From an uncultured Sphingorhabdus sp. (GTDB taxonomy: Bacteria; Pseudomonadota; Alphaproteobacteria; Sphingomonadales; Sphingomonadaceae): a DNA stretch of 64,000 nt. Position numbers and translations under genes: made by a program. Of the stretch, positions 32,792 to 42,966 are shown piece after piece. The stretch lies in NCBI GenBank assembly GCA_937873665.1, contig CALMYW010000394.1:496001-560000 (forward strand), given 5' to 3'. Below the pieces are notes generated by a model. That model was not told the DNA's origin. It ran no database searches and was given only the letters and a program-made list of their open reading frames with translations. Numbering within the stretch: position 1 is the stretch's first letter; every line of letters starts with the position of its first letter.

Positions 32792-35056
32792 ATGGAAAGC
32801 GCAGCAATCGCCGCACGTAGCATATTGACCGGCCTGCACGAGGTGATGGCCTCGGGCAATCACGCGCAGGCAAAGCTCAATCAGGTCGTCAATATCATCG
32901 GCGAAGCTCTGTCGAGCGAGGTGTGCTCGATATATCTGTTACGCGACGGTGTGCTTGAGCTGTTTGCCACACGCGGTCTGAATCAAGACGCAGTTCATGT
33001 TACAAAACTGGCGTTCGGCGAAGGCCTTGTTGGAACCATTGCAGACAATGTCGAAACGCTGAACCTGGATGAAGCTGCCGCCCATCCGGCCTTCCGCTAC
33101 ATGCCCGAAACCGGCGAAGAGCGGTTCCACAGTTTTGCGGGTGTGCCCATCGTTCGCTCTGAACGCGCCGTCGGCGTTCTTGCGGTTCAGCATGCTGATC
33201 CGCGCAAATATGCCGAAGTCGAGATAGAGGCTTTGCAGACCACGGCGATGGTTCTTTCGGAACTCATCGCCTATGCCGGCCTGATTGACGAAGCTGGAAC
33301 GATTGGCAGCGGGCAGACAGGCACAGTCGTTCTCAATGGCCTGCCTCTCGTCTCTGGCGTCGCTGCTGGCGCGGCGATTTTTCACCAGCCCAATGTCCGT
33401 ATCGAACATACAATGGCTGAAGACACAGAGGCCGAACGTGCACGTGTCTATTCGGCTTTTGACAAGATGCGCGAGCAGATCGACCGCATGGCCAATATGG
33501 CGGAATTCGGCGCCGGCGGCGAGCATGCCGAAATCCTCGATACCTACAAGATGTTCGCCTATGATGAAGGTTGGTCTAGGCGCATCAATGAAGCGATCGA
33601 CAGCGGCCTCACGGCCGAGGCGGCCATTGAACGGGTTCAGCAACGCACGCGGATGCGGATGCGGCAGATCGATGATCCGCTTCTCGCCGACCGCATGCAC
33701 GATCTGGAGGATCTGTCCAACCGGTTGCTTCGCATCGTTTCCGGCCAGATGGGCACGGCAGCGCAATTGGGCCTGAAGCAGGATTCAATCCTCGTCGCCC
33801 GCAATCTCGGACCCGCAGAGCTGCTCGAATACGATAAAAGGCGCTTGCGCGGCCTCATTCTCGAAGAGGGTTCGCTGACAGCCCATGTAACCATCGTAGC
33901 GCGGGCGATGGGTGTGCCGGTGCTTGGCCGGGTGGCGGGCGTCCGCCAAACCATTCGCGATGGCGACATGCTTCTGCTCAATGTCGATGAGAAGAATGTC
34001 ATCGTCCGGCCATCAGCCGCGGTGCAACAGGCCTTCTCGAGCGAGTTGGCCGACCGGCAAAAGAAAAAGGCCCGCTATGCGGCGCTGCGCGATGAACCAT
34101 CGGTCACCAAAGATGGCCAGAATCTTGCCTTGCTGATTAATGCCGGATTGCGCGACGATGCGCTGGCCATTGGCCTTTCAGGCGCAGAGGGCATCGGCCT
34201 GTTCCGCACCGAATTCCAGTTCCTGATATCGGCAACATTGCCGCAACGCGAGCGCCAGCAGCGCTTCTACCGCGAAGTCCTCGATGCTGCCGGAGACAAG
34301 CCGGTAGTGTTTCGCACGATCGATGTCGGTGGCGATAAAGCACTACCCTATTTGAAGCATATCTCTGAGGAGGAGGAGAACCCTGCTATGGGTTGGCGCG
34401 CCTTGCGGCTTGCGCTCGACCAGGAAGGGTTGATGAAGGCGCAGGCGCGTGCGCTTCTCGAGGCAGCAGCAGGTCGCAACCTCAACGTCATGTTTCCAAT
34501 GGTGTCGGAGCCTTGGGAATTTGACGCGGCAAAACAGGTTTTTCAGGCGCAACTGGAATATCTGGCCACGCGCAAAAAACAGCTTCCGTCGCGCATCCGC
34601 TATGGCGCAATGCTTGAGGTTCCAGCGCTTGCTGAAGTGCTCGATATATTGTTGCCCAAGATCGATTTCCTATCGATCGGTACCAACGATTTGACCCAGT
34701 TTCTTTTTGCAGCGGACCGGGCGGACCCGCGTCTGGCCGAGCGTTATGATTGGTTAAGCCCAGCAATATTGCGTTTCATCCGGCGCGTCGTCGTTGCATG
34801 CGATGACCACAAAGTGGATTTGACGGTTTGCGGCGAAATGGGTGGGCGCACATTGGAAGCGATGGCACTCATAGGCATAGGTATAAAACGGCTGTCGATC
34901 ACTCCGGCAGCTGTCGGTGCGATCAAGGCGATGGTCCGCTCGCTCGATGCCACAGGAATAGCTGCTGAAATGGCAACAATATTGTCATCTCCAGCCGATA
35001 ATGTCAGGCAACGACTTGAATCATGGGCGCAATCCCAAGGCGTTGAAATATCTTGA
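32792..35056 (+). CDS. ptsP: Phosphoenolpyruvate-protein phosphotransferase EI-Ntr
   Basis: First enzyme of the nitrogen phosphotransferase system; autophosphorylates from PEP and passes phosphate to NPr. The 754-residue protein has an N-terminal GAF domain (about 20-165), a PEP-utiliser N-domain, the phosphohistidine in EEGSLTAHVTIVARAMGVP (His near 365), and the C-terminal PEP-binding barrel with GLFRTEFQFL, FLSIGTNDLTQFLFAADR and VCGEMGGR. The GAF domain distinguishes PtsP from sugar EI and normally senses glutamine/2-oxoglutarate. It begins the conserved ptsP / RodZ-like / cpoB / tilS / ftsH order. Confidence 0.96.
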   Translation: MESAAIAARSILTGLHEVMASGNHAQAKLNQVVNIIGEALSSEVCSIYLLRDGVLELFATRGLNQDAVHVTKLAFGEGLVGTIADNVETLNLDEAAAHPAFRYMPETGEERFHSFAGVPIVRSERAVGVLAVQHADPRKYAEVEIEALQTTAMVLSELIAYAGLIDEAGTIGSGQTGTVVLNGLPLVSGVAAGAAIFHQPNVRIEHTMAEDTEAERARVYSAFDKMREQIDRMANMAEFGAGGEHAEILDTYKMFAYDEGWSRRINEAIDSGLTAEAAIERVQQRTRMRMRQIDDPLLADRMHDLEDLSNRLLRIVSGQMGTAAQLGLKQDSILVARNLGPAELLEYDKRRLRGLILEEGSLTAHVTIVARAMGVPVLGRVAGVRQTIRDGDMLLLNVDEKNVIVRPSAAVQQAFSSELADRQKKKARYAALRDEPSVTKDGQNLALLINAGLRDDALAIGLSGAEGIGLFRTEFQFLISATLPQRERQQRFYREVLDAAGDKPVVFRTIDVGGDKALPYLKHISEEEENPAMGWRALRLALDQEGLMKAQARALLEAAAGRNLNVMFPMVSEPWEFDAAKQVFQAQLEYLATRKKQLPSRIRYGAMLEVPALAEVLDILLPKIDFLSIGTNDLTQFLFAADRADPRLAERYDWLSPAILRFIRRVVVACDDHKVDLTVCGEMGGRTLEAMALIGIGIKRLSITPAAVGAIKAMVRSLDATGIAAEMATILSSPADNVRQRLESWAQSQGVEIS

Positions 35057-35149
35057 GTTGCGGCGGCGACAGGCCTTTTAAACATTGACTTTCGTTATAC
35101 CGCCGTCATTGTTTCGCAACCGCCCGGCAGAGGCGTTTTTATTCGGGTC

Positions 35150-36040
35150 ATGGAGTGCGGTTTGGTGGACAATCGCGAACAGGAAGAAATTGAAGCTGCG
35201 AAAGCTGACGAAGGACAAACTGCTTTTCAGTCGGTCGGTGCCAAATTGCGCGCCAAGCGCGAAGCCGAAGGGCTCTCGCTCAATGAAATCGCCAATCGGA
35301 CGCGTGTACCGATCCGCCATCTCGAGGCAATCGAAACCTCGGAATATTCAGCATTGCCGGGTTCAACCTATACGGTTGGCTTCACCAAATCCTATGCCAA
35401 GGCATTGGGACTGGATGATGTAGCAATCGCCGCAGAAATGCGGGGGGAGCTGGAACAGGGTGGCTATCAAGGCATGGTTGCGCGCGCGCCTGCCTATGAG
35501 CCCACCGATCCTGCACGCGTGCCGCCGCGCTGGCTGGCATGGAGTGCAGCGGGGCTGGCTGTCGCGCTGGTCGCTGCCTATTTCGTCTGGCGCAGTTTTG
35601 CATTGTCTCCCGATGCGACGCCGACGGAATCAATCAAGACTGTCGCCGAAGCTTCGATTAAGGATCAGCCCAAGCCGGATGCAGCAACAGCCATCGATCC
35701 AGCTGGTGAAGTCGTGATTGCTGCACGCGAAGCTGTATGGGTGAAGATTTACGATGCGGACAATAAGCGACTGTACGAGCAGGAAATGCAACCAGGTGAT
35801 CGCTTTACAGTTCCTGCAAATGCCAACAACCCGATGATCGTCACCGGAAGACCGCAGGTTCTGGAAGTTACCATTGGCGGCAAACCGGTTCCGGCGTTGG
35901 GAACCGGCGAACGCTCGATCGCAGATGTTGGCGTGAGTGCAGCGGCCCTGCTGGCACGTAAGGCAAACACCTCGCCTGCCCCCGCCAGTGGAGCAAAGTC
36001 AGCCGGTTCGGCAGTGCCCCCCACGTCAGGCACGCGCTAA
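35150..36040 (+). CDS. RodZ-like helix-turn-helix membrane protein (DUF4115)
   Basis: A 296-residue single-pass protein. Cytoplasmic N-terminus holds an Xre-type HTH: VGAKLRAKREAEGLSLNEIANRTRVPIRHLEAIE (about 28-62), then GSTYTVGFTKSYAKALGL. A transmembrane helix (WLAWSAAGLAVALVAAYFVW) lies at about 127-146, and a periplasmic beta domain (AVWVKIYDADNKRLYEQEMQPGDRFTVP) matches DUF4115 at the C-terminal end. This is the layout of RodZ, which links MreB to the cell wall. Start at the ATG 35150. Lying between ptsP and cpoB, it is probably an envelope/cell-shape factor. Confidence 0.86.
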   Translation: MECGLVDNREQEEIEAAKADEGQTAFQSVGAKLRAKREAEGLSLNEIANRTRVPIRHLEAIETSEYSALPGSTYTVGFTKSYAKALGLDDVAIAAEMRGELEQGGYQGMVARAPAYEPTDPARVPPRWLAWSAAGLAVALVAAYFVWRSFALSPDATPTESIKTVAEASIKDQPKPDAATAIDPAGEVVIAAREAVWVKIYDADNKRLYEQEMQPGDRFTVPANANNPMIVTGRPQVLEVTIGGKPVPALGTGERSIADVGVSAAALLARKANTSPAPASGAKSAGSAVPPTSGTR

Positions 36041-36188
36041 GCTTTTCTGCAATCCACAGTTATTTTCGGCCTTTTGGCGCTTTTGCCCGCCAGAGGCTTT
36101 ATTCACGATTCCGGGTCAGTTATAGTTCATCGGGATAGGGGAATGCGCAAAAGCCGTAGAATCCAGTTTGTTAGCCGGGAGGGCTGAA

Positions 36189-37121
36189 ATGAAGTTCCGA
36201 TATTTCCTGACTGCCACCGCAATCGTTGCCGCAGTCCCGGCCGCCCATGCGCAGGACGCGAATGTAGAAGGTCGCGTCGTGAAGCTGGAAAAGGAAATGA
36301 AGGCAGTCCAGCGCAAGGTCTTTCCGGATGGCGCAGGGAAATTTTTCGAGCCTGAAATCCAGCCTGAAGGTACCAAACCTGCAACCACGGGAACGCCATC
36401 ATCCAGCGCAGTCTCGGATCTGATCGGGCGCGTTGATGCGCTGGAAACACAATTGGCAACGCTGACTGGGCAGGTTGAAACGCAGAGCGCCGGAATGAAG
36501 GCGATCGATGAGCGGCTGAAGCTTCTCGAAACGCAGATCAAAGCGCAAAACGCTGTTCCAGCAGCGAGCACAGCCAGCGCGGCGGAAACCGATACCACTG
36601 TCGCCGCTGTTCCGGCCAAAGCCACCAGCGCACCCAAACCCGCAGCAGTGCAAGCAAAAGCGACAGCGCCGGCCAAACCGACTGCTGCACGAACCTCCGC
36701 TGTGGCGGCGATTGAGCGGCCCTCAACCGGCGATGCTTTCGAAGACGGCTATTCCTATGGCTATCGTCTGTGGGAAGCAAAATTCTATCCAGAAGCGCAA
36801 GTACAGCTGCAGGATGTGATCACCAAATATCCGAAACACAAACGGGCCAGCTTCGCACGCAATCTGCTGGGCCGGTCTTGGCTGGACGATGGCAAGCCGG
36901 CGACTGCGGTGAAGATTTTTTACGACAATTACAAGAACGACCCGAAAGGCGAACGCGCACCGGAAAGCCTGTATTTCTTAGGTGATGCCTTGACTGATCT
37001 AGGCAAGGCGCCTGAGGCGTGCGAAGCTTTCGGTCAATTGGCGAGCGCTTATCCTTCGGAAGCCAGCGGACGTTTGGCTTCGCGATTGGCTGAAGGTCGC
37101 AAGAAGGCGAAGTGCAAATAA
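36189..37121 (+). CDS. cpoB: Tol-Pal-associated periplasmic TPR protein CpoB (YbgF)
   Basis: Coordinates cell-wall synthesis with Tol-Pal constriction at the septum. The 310-residue protein has a signal peptide ending AAHAQDA (cleavage near 22), an N-terminal coiled-coil trimerisation region with heptads (LIGRVDALETQLATL...LKLLETQIKAQ), an Ala/Pro/Lys-rich linker (about 118-175), and C-terminal TPRs (YSYGYRLWEAKFYPEAQVQLQDVITKYPKH, ESLYFLGDALTDLGKAPEACEAF). The start at 36189 follows GGAGG by 7 bases. The tol-pal genes are not in the window. Confidence 0.9.
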   Translation: MKFRYFLTATAIVAAVPAAHAQDANVEGRVVKLEKEMKAVQRKVFPDGAGKFFEPEIQPEGTKPATTGTPSSSAVSDLIGRVDALETQLATLTGQVETQSAGMKAIDERLKLLETQIKAQNAVPAASTASAAETDTTVAAVPAKATSAPKPAAVQAKATAPAKPTAARTSAVAAIERPSTGDAFEDGYSYGYRLWEAKFYPEAQVQLQDVITKYPKHKRASFARNLLGRSWLDDGKPATAVKIFYDNYKNDPKGERAPESLYFLGDALTDLGKAPEACEAFGQLASAYPSEASGRLASRLAEGRKKAKCK

Positions 37122-37162
37122 GCCGATAGCCAAGGCCTAAAGCTGGGCTTAAGGCCGGTTGG

Positions 37163-38131
37163 ATGGCGGGTTCATCCAGAGACATCTTACCTATGTTCGC
37201 GGGAGCGATGGGCCGGCTGACGGGCGGCGATCCGGCGATGTTGGATTTGCCGCGGATTGGCCTCGCAGTCTCGGGAGGTCCAGACAGCCTTGCGTTGATG
37301 CTGCTGGCGCATGCTGCCTTTCCTAAAGCCATAAGCGTTGCGACGGTCGACCACCGTCTACGCCCCGAAGCCGCCGATGAGGCCGCTTTTGTTGCCCGAC
37401 TCTGCGTCGAGAGGGGGATTCCGCATACGATCCTGACGCCGGACCAACCCATCACTGGCAACCTCCAGTCTGCCGCCCGCGAGGCACGCTATCAGTTGCT
37501 CAACGATTGGGCCGACAACCAAGGCCTGCGCTGGATAGCAACCGCGCACCATGCCGATGACCAGCTGGAAACGCTGCTCATGCGGATCGCGCGGGGCAGC
37601 GGCATTGCGGGGCTATCGGCGATCCGCGAAAGCAATGGCCGCATCATCCGACCGCTGTTGGGCTTCACTAAGGCGGAGCTGGTTGCCGTCTGTCAGGAAC
37701 AAAGCGTCACGCCCTGTGAGGATCCCAGCAATGCCAATCTTGATTTCGACCGGGTGCAGGTGCGCAACTGGCTGAAATCAGCGCCGCCGTTGCTCGACGC
37801 GGCCCGCATTGCCCGCACCGTCACTGCCTTGCGCCAATCGCACGAAGCGCTCGAGTGGATGGCCGCACGGCTGGAGCCTGAGCGCATCGCTGTGAACGAA
37901 AATCGCGGCGCAACACTCGATCCGTCAGGCCTGCCGCCCGAAATCGTTCGTCGTCTGCTGATCCGCGCGCTGCAAAGCCAGAACCCTCAAATTTCGCCGC
38001 GCGGCGACACGATTGACCGTGCGCTGGAAACGCTGAACGCGGGTGGAAAACTAACCATAGGGGACCTTGTCTGTACCGGCGGAACGCTGTGGCACATCGA
38101 ACCCGCGCCGCCTAGAAAGCAAAATCATTAG
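37163..38131 (+). CDS. tilS: tRNA(Ile)-lysidine synthase
   Basis: ATP-dependent attachment of lysine to C34 of the tRNA-Ile with CAU anticodon, making it read AUA. The 322-residue protein has the PP-loop SGGPDS at 37-42, the VDHRLRPEAADEA strand, and TAHHADDQLETLLMRIARGSGIAGL typical of TilS. It is short compared with E. coli TilS (~430) because the C-terminal domains are reduced, as usual in alphaproteobacteria. The start at 37163 lacks a clear Shine-Dalgarno; 37193 is an alternative. It lies between cpoB and ftsH, a common order. Confidence 0.94.
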   Translation: MAGSSRDILPMFAGAMGRLTGGDPAMLDLPRIGLAVSGGPDSLALMLLAHAAFPKAISVATVDHRLRPEAADEAAFVARLCVERGIPHTILTPDQPITGNLQSAAREARYQLLNDWADNQGLRWIATAHHADDQLETLLMRIARGSGIAGLSAIRESNGRIIRPLLGFTKAELVAVCQEQSVTPCEDPSNANLDFDRVQVRNWLKSAPPLLDAARIARTVTALRQSHEALEWMAARLEPERIAVNENRGATLDPSGLPPEIVRRLLIRALQSQNPQISPRGDTIDRALETLNAGGKLTIGDLVCTGGTLWHIEPAPPRKQNH

Positions 38132-38233
38132 AGAAATCGGAATTTTCGCACGTTCCAGCCCTAGGGTTATATTGCCATTCACCTTTTGTGACCTACATTA
38201 GGCTTGTATTTCTCCCATTATTGGAAATTCAAA

Positions 38234-40183
38234 ATGAACGACGAACAGGAACCCAAAGGCAACCCCTTCGCCCGCAATCTGATGATCTGGGCCGGGATCA
38301 TGGTCGCTTTGCTGCTGGTCGTTTCGATTTTCAGTGGTGGCAACAGCGCGGCATCAACGGGAATCAGCTACTCCAATTTCCGGGACAAGATCGAAGCTGG
38401 TGAAGTCAAATCGGTCGCGATTTCGCCAGACCGGATTACCGGTGAGCTTTCCAATGGAGAGCAGATTGTCACCGTTCCGATCCAGAGCGATACAGAACTC
38501 TACAAGCTGCTCGATGAAAAAGGCGTCGATGTTCAGGGCAAGCCCGAAGAGCAACCTAGCCTTTGGCTGATCCTGCTCTATCAGGCGCTGCCCTTCCTCC
38601 TCATCCTCGGTATCGCTTTCTTCGTGCTGCGCCAGATGCAGAAGGGTGGCGGCGCAGGCGGTGCGATGGGTTTTGGCAAATCCAAGGCAAAGATGCTCAC
38701 CGAAAAACATGGCCGCGTAACGTTTGACGACGTTGCCGGCATCGACGAGGCGCGCGAAGAACTGCAGGAAATCGTCGAATTCCTCAAAGACCCGCACAAA
38801 TTCAGCCGTCTGGGCGGCAAGATTCCCAAGGGCGCATTGCTCGTCGGTTCGCCGGGTACAGGTAAAACCTTGCTGGCGCGTGCAATTGCGGGCGAAGCAG
38901 GCGTGCCCTTCTTCACCATTTCGGGCTCTGACTTTGTCGAAATGTTCGTTGGCGTTGGCGCGAGCCGCGTGCGCGACATGTTCGATCAAGCGAAGAAAAA
39001 CGCCCCCTGCATTGTCTTCATCGACGAAATCGACGCCGTTGGCCGCAGCCGTGGCGCAGGCCTTGGCAACCAGAATGACGAGCGCGAGCAGACGCTGAAC
39101 CAGCTGCTCGTCGAAATGGACGGTTTCGAGGCGAATGAAGGCATCATCATCATCGCCGCGACCAACCGTCCCGACGTGCTTGACCCTGCCCTGCTCCGCC
39201 CGGGCCGATTCGACCGCCAAGTCGTCGTACCGCGTCCCGATATCGATGGCCGCGTAAAGATTCTGGCCGTGCACATGAAGAAGGTGCCTTTGGCCCCCGA
39301 TGTCGATCCACGCGTGATTGCACGCGGCACGCCGGGCTTTTCGGGCGCTGACCTCGCCAATCTTGTCAACGAGGCAGCACTACTCGCGGCGCGGCGTGGC
39401 AAGCGTCTGGTTGCCATGAAGGAATTTGAAGACGCCAAAGACAAGGTGATGATGGGGACCGAGCGCCGGTCGATGGTGATGACCGAAGACGAAAAGCGCA
39501 TGACCGCCTATCACGAGGCCGGCCACGCCATCGTTGCGATCCACGAGCCCGCATCCGACCCGATCCACAAAGCCACCATCATCCCGCGCGGTCGTGCGCT
39601 GGGCATGGTAATGCGCCTGCCCGAACGCGACAATTACAGCTATCATCGTGACAAAATGCACGCCAATCTGGCGGTCAGCATGGGTGGCCGCGTCGCCGAA
39701 GAACTGGTCTTCGGTTATGACAAGGTCAGTAGCGGTGCTTCGGGCGACATCCAATATGCTACCAGTCTTGCGCGCGACATGGTGACCCAATGGGGTATGT
39801 CGGACGATTTGGGCCCGCTGCAATATGAAGAAAAGCAGGATGGCTATCTGGGCTATGGCTATAGCCAGCGCTCGGCCATGTCGGACGAGACCGCGAAGAA
39901 GATCGACGCCGAAATCCGCAAACTGGTAGAAGGCGGCTACGCCAAGGCTACCGCGCTGCTGAAAAAGCATCGCAAGCAGTTGAACCTTCTCGCCGAAGCT
40001 TTGCTCGAGTTCGAAACGCTGTCGGGAGACGAAATCAAGCAGCTGCTTGAGACCGGAAAATTCGAACGCGACGGTAGCAAGACCGTGCAACCGAAAGATA
40101 TCCCGACTGTTGGCACCGCCATTCCAAAGGCTGGTCGGGGAAAGCGGACAAGCGTTGGTGGAACCAGCCCGCAAGGTGCGTGA
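38234..40183 (+). CDS. ftsH: ATP-dependent zinc metalloprotease FtsH
   Basis: Hexameric inner-membrane AAA protease degrading misfolded membrane proteins and regulators. The 649-residue protein has TM1 (about 14-32), a periplasmic domain, TM2 (about 108-126), Walker [10 protein letters not shown] near 205-213 (Ser instead of the commoner Pro at position 2), Walker [13 protein letters not shown], the [20 protein letters not shown] and the zinc motif HEAGH near 426-430. The ATG at 38234 is chosen over an upstream one at 38204, since [19 protein letters not shown] is the expected cytoplasmic start. It follows tilS directly. Confidence 0.97.
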   Translation: MNDEQEPKGNPFARNLMIWAGIMVALLLVVSIFSGGNSAASTGISYSNFRDKIEAGEVKSVAISPDRITGELSNGEQIVTVPIQSDTELYKLLDEKGVDVQGKPEEQPSLWLILLYQALPFLLILGIAFFVLRQMQKGGGAGGAMGFGKSKAKMLTEKHGRVTFDDVAGIDEAREELQEIVEFLKDPHKFSRLGGKIPKGALLVGSPGTGKTLLARAIAGEAGVPFFTISGSDFVEMFVGVGASRVRDMFDQAKKNAPCIVFIDEIDAVGRSRGAGLGNQNDEREQTLNQLLVEMDGFEANEGIIIIAATNRPDVLDPALLRPGRFDRQVVVPRPDIDGRVKILAVHMKKVPLAPDVDPRVIARGTPGFSGADLANLVNEAALLAARRGKRLVAMKEFEDAKDKVMMGTERRSMVMTEDEKRMTAYHEAGHAIVAIHEPASDPIHKATIIPRGRALGMVMRLPERDNYSYHRDKMHANLAVSMGGRVAEELVFGYDKVSSGASGDIQYATSLARDMVTQWGMSDDLGPLQYEEKQDGYLGYGYSQRSAMSDETAKKIDAEIRKLVEGGYAKATALLKKHRKQLNLLAEALLEFETLSGDEIKQLLETGKFERDGSKTVQPKDIPTVGTAIPKAGRGKRTSVGGTSPQGA

Positions 40184-40266
40184 GGTCACGGACTAGTACG
40201 CTGATTCACTTGCCATTCAAAATGGCGGGCTTACCGTCCAGCGGGTAACTGACTGGAGATTGGTAT

Positions 40267-40647
40267 ATGCGGAATATCGGTGCGTTTGCATGTTTTGTAC
40301 TGGCGGGCCTTGCGCCCCCCGCCGTTGCTGGTCCGGGCGACATGAATGTTGCAACATTCCTTGCCAAAGCAGACGCACTGAAGGCCAGAGGTATGGGGGC
40401 GCTCGGTTCTCCAGACATCAAACTATTATATGGCGAAGCGAATGCGGCTGGCAAAACCTATCGCGAAACAATAGCCGCCGACAAGAAGGCCGGGCATACA
40501 CCGCACAGCTGCCCGCCGAAAACGGCATCGCTAAATTCCGAACAGCTTCTTGCCCATTTGCGCACCTATCCGGCAGCCGTCCGGCCAAAGACAACGATCA
40601 CGACCGCGATGTTCGATGCGATGAAGAAGCGCTATCCCTGCACTTGA
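40267..40647 (+). CDS. Hypothetical secreted protein (126 aa)
   Basis: Not recognised with certainty. It begins with a signal peptide (IGAFACFVLAGLAPPAVAG, cleavage near 21). The mature part is basic, has only two cysteines (SCPPKTASLNSEQLLAHLRTYP and the terminal RYPCT) that could form a disulfide, and ends with an alpha-helical TAMFDAMKKRYPC. That C-terminal pattern is faintly like Rap1a/Tai small periplasmic proteins, but this is weak. It lies between ftsH and the DUF3800 gene, 21 bp from the latter, so cotranscription is possible. Confidence 0.72.
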   Translation: MRNIGAFACFVLAGLAPPAVAGPGDMNVATFLAKADALKARGMGALGSPDIKLLYGEANAAGKTYRETIAADKKAGHTPHSCPPKTASLNSEQLLAHLRTYPAAVRPKTTITTAMFDAMKKRYPCT

Positions 40648-40667
40648 ACGAGCGCTAGCATCGCCTC

Positions 40668-41288
40668 ATGCCAATATATTGTGACGAATCTGGTGGTGTC
40701 GGACGCGGAGTAATGACGCTGGCCGGAATTGACATTGAAGAGGACAGGGCTGAGGCGTTGATTGCGCGTTTCCGCACCGTTACCGGATATCACGGCGAGG
40801 TGAAGGGAAGCCGCATCGATTTCGCCGAACGCGCGCTGCTTTTCGAACTTGTCAAAGACAGCGAAGCGAAGATTTCAATTGGCATTGCGATATCCGCACT
40901 GGTTCCGGAAAAAGATGCCGACCGTGGCGATCATGACATTGATGTCTATGCAGCACTGCTGGAAGATGTGGTCGGCGCTATGCTGCCCGAAATTCCGGGC
41001 TGTGATAGCGTGATCATCGATGACGGACGGTACGGCCCCGAAACCTTGGCGGCAATCCGGGCCGATATTGCCAAGCTGGTTGGACCTTGTGGCACGACCC
41101 AACTCGAACACAGCCACCGGTTGGCGGGACTTCAGATCGCCGATGTTATCGCCAATACCTTTTTCAACCGTGCACTGGTAACCGAACGGCAGGGTCGGAT
41201 AGCAGCTATCGCTGCGCCACTGCTCGAAAGTGGCCAGATAAAGCTGCGGGTATTGGGTGGCGGGGAAGCCCCCCCGCCTGCCGATTAA
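40668..41288 (+). CDS. DUF3800-family protein
   Basis: A 206-residue protein beginning [10 protein letters not shown], where the D-E pair of the YxDESG motif is the first acidic motif of DUF3800, an RNase H-fold family of unknown function sometimes linked to mobile elements or defence. A central [12 protein letters not shown] and the C-terminal [19 protein letters not shown] (family LQxADxxA motif) are present, so the putative acidic active site looks intact. Start at the ATG 40668. The stop overlaps that of rpoZ in the tetranucleotide TTAA. Confidence 0.82.
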   Translation: MPIYCDESGGVGRGVMTLAGIDIEEDRAEALIARFRTVTGYHGEVKGSRIDFAERALLFELVKDSEAKISIGIAISALVPEKDADRGDHDIDVYAALLEDVVGAMLPEIPGCDSVIIDDGRYGPETLAAIRADIAKLVGPCGTTQLEHSHRLAGLQIADVIANTFFNRALVTERQGRIAAIAAPLLESGQIKLRVLGGGEAPPPAD

Positions 41289-41629
41289 CGGTCGTAGTCG
41301 CGGGCGACGCCGGCACTGCGGGCAGGCGCGGCAGCGGTCAGGCGAAGCGCTTCTGCCGATTTGGCGAGAGAGCCGATGTCATCAACTTCTTCGTCCTCGT
41401 CGACCTGAACCTTTTGCAGCGACTGCGTCAGGCCTTCCTTCAGATGTTCCGGACGGACGGTTTCTTCGGCGATTTCACGCAACGCGACGACGGGATTTTT
41501 GTCACGATCGCGATCAATGGTCAGCTCCGCACCACCGGAAATCTCGCGTGCACGCTCTGCAGCGAGCAAAACGAGGTCGAAACGGTTCGGAACCTTATCG
41601 ATGCAATCTTCAACGGTAACGCGCGCCAT
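41285..41629 (-). CDS. rpoZ: RNA polymerase omega subunit
   Basis: Small RNA polymerase subunit that stabilises beta-prime and contributes to ppGpp binding. The 114-residue protein starts with [36 protein letters not shown] and continues with [16 protein letters not shown], diagnostic of RpoZ. The acidic C-terminal tail ([13 protein letters not shown]) is usual in alphaproteobacteria. No spoT gene follows in the window; it faces the DUF3800 gene. Confidence 0.96.
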   Translation of the reverse strand: MARVTVEDCIDKVPNRFDLVLLAAERAREISGGAELTIDRDRDKNPVVALREIAEETVRPEHLKEGLTQSLQKVQVDEDEEVDDIGSLAKSAEALRLTAAAPARSAGVARDYDR

Positions 41630-41757
41630 GTCGGCTCCTGAATCACTTTGAATGTGTGGAAAGTCGAGCGCAAATAGGGGTTAGGGCCCGACTTGTCAAC
41701 GGCAAGCACGCGCTTGCGCTGGTTGCGTGTCGCGGTGCGACCTCTTATCTGCCCTTT

Positions 41758-42966
41758 ATGGAGGCATCGAAAACCGCATTGGATTTACCTGGAAAGCGGT
41801 TCGAAATCGCCGGAAATATTTTGCATATCCTGCACGATCCGCAGGAGCGACTGCAAAGCCTGCTATTGCTGATCGGGTCGGCGACACACAGCCTGACGCT
41901 AAGCATGTATATGTTTCACAACGACACCAGCGGAACCGAAGTGCGCGACGCACTGGCAGCGGCAGCGCTACGTGGTGTAAACGTCGAGGTGTTGGTCGAC
42001 AGCTTCGGCTCGTCAAAAGTCCCGGCATCCTTTTTCCAGCCGATAGCCGAGGCAGGCGGCAGCTATCATTTTTTCAGTTCGCGCTGGCGGCTATCCTATC
42101 TGATCCGCAACCATCAGAAACTGCTGGTCATTGACAATGAACATGCCTTGATTGGCGGCTTCAACATCACCGACCAATATTTCGGACGACGCGGAGACGA
42201 TAGCTGGGAGGATCTGGGCCTGACCATATCGGGGCCGGAAGTCGCACGAATATCGAGCTACATTTCCGAACTGATTAAATTGTCGGCGGATGGCGGCGTG
42301 CGGCTGCTCGCATTGCGGCGGTTGATCCGCACCTGGCAGCCGGGAACCGGACGGTTGCAGTGGCTGGTCGGCGGCCCCACCAACCGCATCTCGCCCTGGG
42401 CGCTGGCGCTCAAGCGCGACCTTCAAAATGCCCGAACGATAGACGTTGTTGCTGCCTATTTCTCCCCCACACAGACTATCCTGCGGCGGCTGGCGTCGGC
42501 AGCACGCAAGGGCGGCGAAGTGCGGCTGGTCCTGGCTGGCAAGACCGACAATGGCGCCACCATCGGCGCCGCCCGCATCCTCTATGGCTATCTGCTCAAG
42601 CGGGACGTGCAGATTTGCGAATATCAGCCGCAATTGCTCCACACCAAGCTGCTGGTGATCGACAATGCCAGCTATATCGGCTCGGCCAATCTCGATATCC
42701 GCAGCCTGTTCATCAACAAGGAACTGATGCTGCGGATCGACGATGCCGGGCTGGCAGACTATTTGCGCGGACTGGCCAGTCAATTGGCGCTCAAGAGCGA
42801 AGTGCAGACCCCGGAATTGCACCGCAACCGGCTGTCATGGTTCAATCGGCTGCGCTGGTCGCTCGCCTATCTGCTGGTCAACAGTGTCGACTATAATATC
42901 GGGCGGCGCATCTCGCTGCGCATCACCCAAATGCTGCAAAAGCGGCTACCGGGAAAGAAAGCTTAG
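41758..42966 (+). CDS. Phospholipase D-family protein, cardiolipin synthase-like
   Basis: A 402-residue enzyme with two HKD motifs: RNHQKLLVIDNEHALIGGFN (His119, Lys121, Asp126) and LLHTKLLVIDNASYIGSAN (near 295-302), both complete, so two-half active-site chemistry is intact. No N-terminal transmembrane helices precede the first domain, so it resembles ClsB/ClsC-type soluble cardiolipin synthases rather than ClsA. Start at 41758 (MEASKTALDL). It converges on a phospholipid N-methyltransferase-like gene and overlaps it by four bases, suggesting a small phospholipid-head-group locus. Confidence 0.9.
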   Translation: MEASKTALDLPGKRFEIAGNILHILHDPQERLQSLLLLIGSATHSLTLSMYMFHNDTSGTEVRDALAAAALRGVNVEVLVDSFGSSKVPASFFQPIAEAGGSYHFFSSRWRLSYLIRNHQKLLVIDNEHALIGGFNITDQYFGRRGDDSWEDLGLTISGPEVARISSYISELIKLSADGGVRLLALRRLIRTWQPGTGRLQWLVGGPTNRISPWALALKRDLQNARTIDVVAAYFSPTQTILRRLASAARKGGEVRLVLAGKTDNGATIGAARILYGYLLKRDVQICEYQPQLLHTKLLVIDNASYIGSANLDIRSLFINKELMLRIDDAGLADYLRGLASQLALKSEVQTPELHRNRLSWFNRLRWSLAYLLVNSVDYNIGRRISLRITQMLQKRLPGKKA

